NCBI RefSeq assembly: GCF_963678635.1
Contig: NC_087062.1
Coordinates: 28,728,833 to 28,792,832, forward strand
Length of the DNA: 64,000 bases
DNA from: Symsagittifera roscoffensis
Taxonomy: Eukaryota; Xenacoelomorpha; Acoela; Convolutidae
Reading direction: 5' to 3'
Positions 56,563 to 64,000 of the stretch are shown here, piece after piece (within the stretch, counting starts at the first letter, position 1; the number at the start of each line of letters is the position of its first letter). The notes below the pieces were generated by a model. It worked only from the letters and a program-made list of their open reading frames with translations, did not search any database and had not been told where the DNA came from. The position numbers and the translations under genes are program-made.

Positions 56563-57756
56563 ACAATGGTATTGTAAGAGGACGAGCTCTCACTTGACCT
56601 CCAGCTTCAATTCTACCACAGCTTGACCGATTTCGGCTGCAAAGGTTGGGTAGAATCCCTCATAGGTGCAGGACGAATGGGTGAAAACAAAATCAGCCAT
56701 TCAGGTTGAGTATTCTAAAATTTGGAACGAAACCGTGAAAATCTCAAAGAAAGTTAACATATCCAGGAGCTTAATAATTAATCCGGTCGAACATAAAAAC
56801 GGCAGAATTATGGAGAATTTTCAAATTGTCACTGACCGCAGGCGAATTGGAGCAAAATTTATATTTCAAGGGTTTCAGTATAAAAGAAGCAAAATTTTGC
56901 TTCATTTAATTCCTTTTAGTTGAACGGCAATTGATTCATTTTTAAACTTGCGATCAGCATAGTGTGTTATTACGAACCTTCCTTTTTCTAACCTAATTCG
57001 CAAATAAAATGTTCATAAAAAAGTTCACTTATTTGGAAATTTTGTTGTAGCATTGGAAATTGCATTACATCTGTTCTCGGCTTTATTTGTTGTGGCTAGT
57101 GTTTGGTGTCTATTAAGCTTCCGTGGCTGAGTGGTTAGTGCGTGGGACTCATAATTTCCTGGTCGCCGGTTTCTTTTTGTCATCTCCTTACAAGTTTTTG
57201 CGAAGCGAAGCTTTGCCTCTGCGTAATAAATAACTTTCGGCCGCTTTAAAGACTCAAAAGCCGTTTACCACGCAAGTTGTTTGTTCTAAAACCCCTTACT
57301 TAATAAAAAAAAATTATGCCAAAAAATATAACCCCACACCAGATAATAAACAACTTGAGTTTACGAGATTGTTAAACTTTGTTATCAAACTTAGAGTATA
57401 AGAGGGCGTTTTTTGTTATATTCAGAATAAAAGCTGGTCGAAAACAGTACTTATATCGAAACGTTTATCCTAAGTCAATCTTGATCGAAAATATTTTGCT
57501 TCTTCAAATTTGGTCTAAATGTTCTTCCTGGGTCGAACATAGCCGAAACATAGACTACTTGAGTAAGACGGTCAAAACACATCGAGCCTGGGCCAAGTCT
57601 GTCGGTACATACCATTTTTTGAGCGGTCGAAACATAAACTGGAAAACTCGACCCGATCAAAGTTTTCTCTTTGTAAAAAAGTTAATGAGAATATGCAAAC
57701 ATTTTTTAAAATCATTTTTTTTTCATTAACTTTATCACAAAAAGAAAATTATATAT

Positions 57757-58118
57757 GAGAAAGGGGCGGATGTAGGGTTTTTTTTGGGGGGAGGAGTAAA
57801 CATCTACCTACTAACTCTGAGGGGGAGCGCGCTTTTTTGGCCTGCTTTTTCAACATTTAAAATTTTGCCAATTTTTTGGTCAAATTTTTTTTTAAATAAG
57901 CTCAAAATGTCACTTTAGCCTGTTTTTAAAAAAATCAAAATAGGGTTTTTTCGGACAGAGAGTTTGGTAAATAAAATTGGTCGACCTAAGAAAAAAAGTT
58001 TTTCTATTTTGGTGGTTTTATTTAAAAGAAGTTTCTAGTTAGGTCTCTATTCTTTTATATAATGTGTTTGAAAATCCGCCCCCCCCCCCTCGAGAGAAAT
58101 CCTAGATCCGCCCCTGGG
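57757..58118 (+). mobile_element. Family B element at duplication junction
   Basis: AGGGGCGGATGTAGGG is the left end and CCTAGATCCGCCCCTG the right end, but the right 45 bases are identical to the first family B element, not to the copy at 59788. It is a hybrid formed by the duplication. Confidence 0.7.
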
Positions 58119-59787
58119 GGTGGCAATCCGTTACTAGATACCACAGGGGGAATAGTTAAAGAGATCTAATGACTGTTCTCATGGATTTTTAATAAAATTT
58201 TCGCCAATAGTATTGTTATCTTTAAAAGGTTTGTCTCATAATAATTATAAAATCATGGCACAATGTTATGCATCATTAGAATTAATGAGTTTAGTTATCA
58301 TTCATTTTTTTGTGATGGTACAGCGAATTGAGCCTAGAGCCGAATTAATTAAATGTTTCATCCAATTTTTTTTACTCAAAAGAATGCTGGAATGAGTCGC
58401 AATTATCAAATTGAGTGAAAGTGATGGAGTGAGTTCGATCGCTAATCGAGTGCTAATTAAGTCTAATCATGTGTCAAACAAATTTGGTCTCGTGTTAATG
58501 ATCTATGCGCAGAACATTTTTCATAATTGAGGCGCTAAGTATAGTGGTAAGGCGTTCACTTCGTGATTGTCAGATCGAGTAATCGATTTCCTTGACAATG
58601 GTATTGTAAGAGGACGAGCTCTCACTTGACCTCCAGCTTCAATTCTACCACAGCTTGACCGATTTCGGCTGCAAAGGTTGGGTAGAATCCCTCATAGGTG
58701 CAGGACGAATGGGTGAAAACAAAATCAGCCATTCAGGTTGAGTATTCTAAAATTTGGAACGAAACCGTGAAAATCTCAAAGAAAGTTAACATATCCAGGA
58801 GCTTAATAATTAATCCGGTCGAACATAAAAACGGCAGAATTATGGAGAATTTTCAAATTGTCACTGACCGCAGGCGAATTGGAGCAAAATTTATATTTCA
58901 AGGGTTTCAGTATAAAAGAAGCAAAATTTTGCTTCATTTAATTCCTTTTAGTTGAACGGCAATTGATTCATTTTTAAACTTGCGATCAGCATAGTGTGTT
59001 ATTACGAACCTTCCTTTTTCTAACCTAATTCGCAAATAAAATGTTCATAAAAAAGTTCACTTATTTGGAAATTTTGTTGTAGCATTGGAAATTGCATTAC
59101 ATCTGTTCTCGGCTTTATTTGTTGTGGCTAGTGTTTGGTGTCTATTAAGCTTCCGTGGCTGAGTGGTTAGTGCGTGGGACTCATAATTTCCTGGTCGCCG
59201 GTTTCTTTTTGTCATCTCCTTACAAGTTTTTGCGAAGCGAAGCTTTGCCTCTGCGTAATAAATAACTTTCGGCCGCTTTAAAGACTCAAAAGCCGTTTAC
59301 CACGCAAGTTGTTTGTTCTAAAACCCCTTACTTAATAAAAAAAAATTATGCCAAAAAATATAACCCCACACCAGATAATAAACAACTTGAGTTTACGAGA
59401 TTGTTAAACTTTGTTATCAAACTTAGAGTATAAGAGGGCGTTTTTTGTTATATTCAGAATAAAAGCTGGTCGAAAACAGTACTTATATCGAAACGTTTAT
59501 CCTAAGTCAATCTTGATCGAAAATATTTTGCTTCTTCAAATTTGGTCTAAATGTTCTTCCTGGGTCGAACATAGCCGAAACATAGACTACTTGAGTAAGA
59601 CGGTCAAAACACATCGAGCCTGGGCCAAGTCTGTCGGTACATACCATTTTTTGAGCGGTCGAAACATAAACTGGAAAACTCGACCCGATCAAAGTTTTCT
59701 CTTTGTAAAAAAGTTAATGAGAATATGCAAACATTTTTTAAAATCATTTTTTTTTCATTAACTTTATCACAAAAAGAAAATTATATA

Positions 59788-60097
59788 TGAGAAAGGGGCG
59801 GATGTAGGGTTTTTTTGGGGGGAGGAGTAAACATCTACCTACTAACTCTGAGGGGGAGCGCGCTTTTTTGGCCTGCTTTTTCAACATTTAAAATTTTGCC
59901 AATTTTTTGGTCAAATTTTTTTTTAAGTAAGCTCAAAATGTCACTTTAGCCTGTTTTTAAAAAAATCAAAATAGGGTTTTTTCGGACGGAGAGTTTGGTA
60001 AATAAAATTGGTCGACCTAAGAAAAAAAGTTTTTCTATTTTGGTGGTTTTATTTAAAAGAAGTTTCTAGTTAGGTCTCTATTCTTTTATATAATGTG
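59788..60097 (+). mobile_element. Family B element, right end missing
   Basis: It has the AGGGGCGGATGTAGGG left end and interior with GGTCGACCTAAG, but runs into unrelated DNA after TTATATAATGTG. It is the parent of the left part of the hybrid at 57757-58118. Confidence 0.65.
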
Positions 60098-62188
60098 TAA
60101 GTGTCCTTACAGTAGTGTCAATCAAAAAAGATGATTTAAATTTAAAGATCTTAAGTGTGATGTAATTCATTCTTCAACTCTTGAAAATTCGGGGTCTGAT
60201 GCCTTAAAAGGTCGAAAACCAATATTACATATCTTGTGCTGCAATTTATGGAATCGCATCTGATTTGGCATTTTCAGCTAATCAGATTCAACCATCGCGG
60301 CCAGGCGTTTCAGTCAACATATTTAGCAGATAAAAACAATAGCCGAAAATGCAGAACAAAAGTTATCTCAGTCGTGATTCCTACTACCCCAGGAAAAAGC
60401 CAAAAAAAGTCTGGGTGTCGAGAAAAACTGATTTGATATTTTGATGTTCAGTTCATTTTTGAGCAAATGATGCGATCAAGCAGAATTATAATAGACAATA
60501 AGCTATTTTTGTCCGTGAAAAATCAGTTTTATTTTTGCTGGAATAAAACAGATTTCAAAATTTAATCTATGTTTAAAAATATTTTGCAAATATAGAAAAA
60601 TTCTGGATTGATTTTGAGTTTTTTTAATTTCTATCGATTTTTTTGGGGAAAAGAATTGTCCAATGTGGCTAAATAGATATGAATGTCGCATGTGCCTCGC
60701 CTATAGCAGTCGAACTTCAGAACATAGTCCATAACCTGCCTATTACAAAACCATTGATTAAGTTGAAGGTTTTCGTTTAGATCCTCTCATAAAGGCACAA
60801 TATAAAACCCAATATGAAAGAGAAACATTTTTTTTGTGGGGTTTTCTGTTATACTGGCACATCACACAGCTGTCTTTGTTATACTTTTCTTTGTTTCTTT
60901 ATCGTTTTTTGTCATCATATCATCACTGGATTCTTTTGTGCACTCTTTCTGGGGCTAAGATTTATTAGTGCCTTCATTTGCAGGAAAAATTTGTTGTCCA
61001 AAAACTATTCCTTGTCCAAAAACTCGGGTTCCCCAGGTCATAAAGTTTGACAAGATTTTGTTCTTGAATAAAATGGTTTTGAGCACAGGTATTCCTCTTA
61101 TTGTCAGTCTTCAAACTGGTCTGGAGTTCAAAACGTCCAGATTGAGAGCCCGAACTAGCCCTAAAAGAGAGCTTAGGTTGCATTTAGTTGATTGGTAAAA
61201 ACACAATTTCTCCTTAGTCTGAAATTGAGTTCGGACTATCATATTAAAAAATTTAATCAACATCCATCGTTGCTATTTAAACGATCAGGAACCTATTAAA
61301 TATTACTAAGGACTCCACTTCCACGGATGTTTCGAATTGCGACATGAGGGCTCTTCTATAGTTTACCAAGCATGTTGTCGACTCAGCTCTTCACAAAAGT
61401 TTCTTCTTTTAATGCGTCTTCACTTGGTTTACTACCGAGTCTGAGCAGAACAATTACTTCTGACCACCTTGAAATGAAATCAAGAACTGTTAAAAACGAG
61501 CGAGCAATTTACCCGGGTCGAGGTTTGCGATTTATGTTTTGACCGAGGCGCCCTATAAGCACAATCCCTCCATGACCATATGATAATTCCGTCTTTTTTC
61601 AACAAGTGGCGTTTTGGTCGTTCCTTTGTGAGTATTTTTACATTTTTTGACAGTTGGTCGAAAAACATACATGTTAACATAATTGAAAACTGTAAAAGCA
61701 AAGAATGACGCTATTGGTAATTTATTTAAATAAAAGCGTTTTGGTACCTATAACAGTCTAAATGATAACAAAATTCAGCTTGGAGTTAGATTGAGAAGCA
61801 AAAATGGTTAACCGGTACTTGTTGAACCTGAGAAAATGAACATTTATTTTGGTTGTCCAACGATTTAGTACTGGAAAAGGTTTGAATGTTACATTACCCA
61901 ACTCGTGCTGATAATTACTCTTTGTACTTGATTTTGTTTAAAAATAAAGCAAAAAAAAAGAAATATACTAAGGCAAAGACGTAGTTCTTCCCCCACTGTC
62001 AATGGTCGGAAGAAGAAAGTATGAGCTGTAAAAATTTCGCTGAAAAGAAAATGATTTCAAAAAACATCTGCTGTTGTACGTTTGAAACTAACTTGATGTC
62101 CAAATATCATCCCATGTTTTGAAAACCAACGCGAAATTTTGCATGAAGTAACTGGATTGAATTGCTGGTACAGAAAGGCTCTTTTTGT
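60098..62188. other. Spacer without recognised gene
   Basis: Frames of 60-78 codons on both strands show no family and no splice support. The DNA is AT-rich and I recognise no shared repeat in it. Confidence 0.3.
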
Positions 62189-63500
62189 TCCGACTTTCGT
62201 AACGAAAGGAACGCACTATTTGTGCTCGGGTGGGTTTTTTTTCTTCGGACAAACTTCGACTTTTTAACTAGTTATTTTTGACAGAATTTTGTTATATCAT
62301 TCAAAAGGTATAGTTGTCTTGGGCTTAAATTTGAAAAGATGTTTCACCTGTGGTCTTTTTTTTCGTAAAGTTACGAGGGTTTAAATATTGCCATTGTGGC
62401 CAATTTGGGACAATTAACGCGCGATATATATTTCGCGCTATTAACGCGTAAGCGAGACATAATACGTCTTATAAATCGTTCCAACTTGGTTCAAGGAAGC
62501 TTATATGCCATAATTGATTGGTTAATAGGACCAAAAACTATTATTTTGGACATATTATGACGTGTGGGCTGATGTTTTCACAAAAAATCTCATTTGTTTT
62601 AAAAAAAGTTTTTAAATTTTATTTTTACGTTTAATTTTTTCATGTTATCACTGCTCCAAAGACCTTAAAAGGCAGTCGGAACATTCAGGGCTTCGCATTG
62701 ATACGAGTAGTCTTGTTACGGTTTAAGCCAGAGCTAAACTCGAAAATCTCCACAAGATTTTCTTACATCATTCGAAAGCTATTGTTGTCTTGAGCTTAAA
62801 TTGGAAAAGATATTTCTCTTGTGATCTTTTTTTGTAAAGTTATTGGGGCTTAAAGATTGCCATTTTGGCCGATTTGGGACAATTAAAGCGCGATATATAT
62901 TTCGCGATATTAACGCGTAAGCGAGACATAATCCGTCTTATAAATCGTTCCAACTTGGTTCAAGGAAGCTTATATGCCATAATTGATTGGTTAATAGGAC
63001 CAAAAACTATTATTTTGGACATATTATGACGTGTGGGCTGATGTTTTCACGAAAAATCTCATTTTTTTTAAAATTTTTAAATTTTATTTTATTACGTTCA
63101 AATTTTTCATGTTATCACTGCTCCAAAGACCTTAAAAGGCAGTCGGAACATTCAGGGCTTCGCCCTGGTACGAGTTGTCTTGTTAAGGTTTAAGCCAGAG
63201 CTAAACTCGAAAATATCCACAAGATTTTCTTACATCATTCGAAAGCTATTGTTGTCTTGAGCTTAAATTAGAAAAGATATTTCTCTTGTGATCTTTTTTC
63301 GTAAAGTTATTGGGGCTTAAAGATTGCCATTTTGGCCATTTTGGGACAATTAGCGCGCGATATATTTCGCGCTATTAACGCATCAGCGGATATTTAAACC
63401 GAGTTAGAAATGGTTCCAAATTGATTGAAAGAAGCTTTTTTGCCATAATTGATTTGTTACTAGCAGCGAATCCTATCCCTTTGTACTATATATGGCGTGT
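62189..63500 (+). repeat. Three family A copies in a row
   Basis: The first copy (62189-62716) has both ends. The second (about 62717-63181) and third (63182-63500) start GGTTTAAGCCAGAGCTAAAC in place of the TTCCGACTTTCG end, and are about 465 bp apart. All three share GCCATTTTGGCC, a CGCGATATATTTCGCG palindrome and AACGCGTAAGCG or a variant. The third breaks off after GGCGTGTGTGGGGATGA. Confidence 0.75.
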
Positions 63501-63507
63501 GTGGGGA

Positions 63508-63741
63508 TGATTTTTGCAAAAATCAAAAATCTCAAATTAAAAAAAAAAGTTGGGGTCAATTTAACACCCTACCCCCTCCCTTCATGTTATAACAGTTCAT
63601 ATTAGGTGTATAAACGCTCATTTTTGATTTTTGCAAAAATCAAAAAACTCAAATTAAAAAAAAAAAGTTGGGGTCAATTTAACACCCTACCCCCTCCCTT
63701 CATGTTATAACAGTTCATATTAGGTGTATAAACGCTCATTT
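63508..63741 (+). repeat. 117-bp tandem duplication
   Basis: GATTTTTGCAAAAATCAAAA and the following AGTTGGGGTCAATTTAACAC ... AAACGCTCATTT are repeated with a 117-base period and almost no differences. GATTTTTGCAAAAATC is itself a perfect palindrome. Confidence 0.85.
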
Positions 63742-64000
63742 GCCCCCCCCCTCCACCGTAAAACCGGCCCCACCGTAAAACGCGTTCTCATCCCTCCCCC
63801 CCCCCCCCCCCCCCCGCACCGTAAATCCGCTAACGGAGGAGGGTGGTAACTGAAATTTTACCTGTTTTTTGGCGAGTTATCATCTTCCGCAAACGATTTG
63901 GCTTGAAATATCAGTCCTCGATTGGCTCATTTTAAAAAATCTGGATCTAAATAAGATTCAAATAAACAAAAATTACACAACAAAATTTAAACGCAAAAAA
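63742..64000. other. C-rich tract then AT-rich end
   Basis: Runs of C (63742-63752 and the longer one at 63797-63815) alternate with CACCGTAAAACC-type motifs (three spaced copies of ACCGTAAA). The rest is AT-rich with no feature. Confidence 0.5.

Larger units (their letters stand above)
56041..60097 (+). repeat. 2,032-bp tandem duplication, two copies
   Basis: Everything from about 56041 recurs 2,032 bases later; for example the frames at 56181, 56666 and 57379 reappear at 58213, 58698 and 59411. I found three differences: one T in a T-run near 57778/59810, A to G near 57896/59926, and A to G near 57956/59987. Copy 1 ends ATAATGTG and jumps at once to TTTGAAAATCCGCC, the sequence found inside the first family B element, whereas copy 2 continues ATAATGTGTAAGTGTCC. 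Both edges therefore lie in family B DNA. Confidence 0.92.

Noticed and set aside
57119-57190. Possible tRNA-Met gene (GTGGCTGAGTGG, CAT)
   Set aside because: The T arm and acceptor stem do not pair and box B is poor; the segment is also inside a duplicated repeat. Treated as a SINE head.

Overview
The window looks like nuclear DNA of an invertebrate animal. It is AT-rich and about two thirds of it is repeats. Genes are split by GT/AG introns, and two degenerate non-LTR retrotransposons and several families of short inverted-repeat elements are present. The recognisable proteins are eukaryotic or metazoan: an M1 aminopeptidase with a type II membrane anchor, MESH1/HDDC3, a RING/B-box protein, MPDU1 and a PET117-like protein. 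I could not place the species.

Left part (1-31 kb). An M1 zinc aminopeptidase gene runs leftward from 9781 off the left edge in at least nine exons, which I pieced together by reading frame and splice phase. Next, on the + strand, come the last two exons of HDDC3 (13338-14688), an intronless RING/B-box protein (18621-19613), two adjacent intronless MPDU1-family genes (21148-21858 and 22405-23118) and a small PET117-like gene (28502-28702). Introns and spacers hold repeats: element families A (530 bp, GTTCCGACT ends), B (CAGGGGCGGAT ends), C (AAGAGTAATGAA ends) and D (CAGTGCTGATTTA ends), tRNA-like SINE heads, and minisatellites.

Middle (31-52 kb). This part has almost no genes. It holds a 23-bp minisatellite (31478-31979) and an 8.5 kb higher-order satellite of CCATC-rich DNA in units of about 1.8 kb (32903-41430). 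A broken jockey-like retrotransposon lies inside CCATC-type DNA (41500-43590). A foldback structure with 143-bp arms that read as identical encloses a second retrotransposon tail (48503-49572).

Right part (52-64 kb). A third MPDU1-family gene with two introns (53029-55416) is the likely ancestral-type relative of the intronless pair. After it come a nearly identical 2,032-bp tandem duplication (56.04-60.10 kb) whose edges fall in family B elements, a repeat-rich spacer, and three copies of family A in a row.

The genes do not form a pathway or operon. The only clear functional grouping is the three MPDU1-family genes, which belong to the ER system using dolichol-linked sugars. Several genes have a 3' splice-site-like sequence 0-11 bases before the ATG, which could mean 5' UTR introns or spliced-leader addition.
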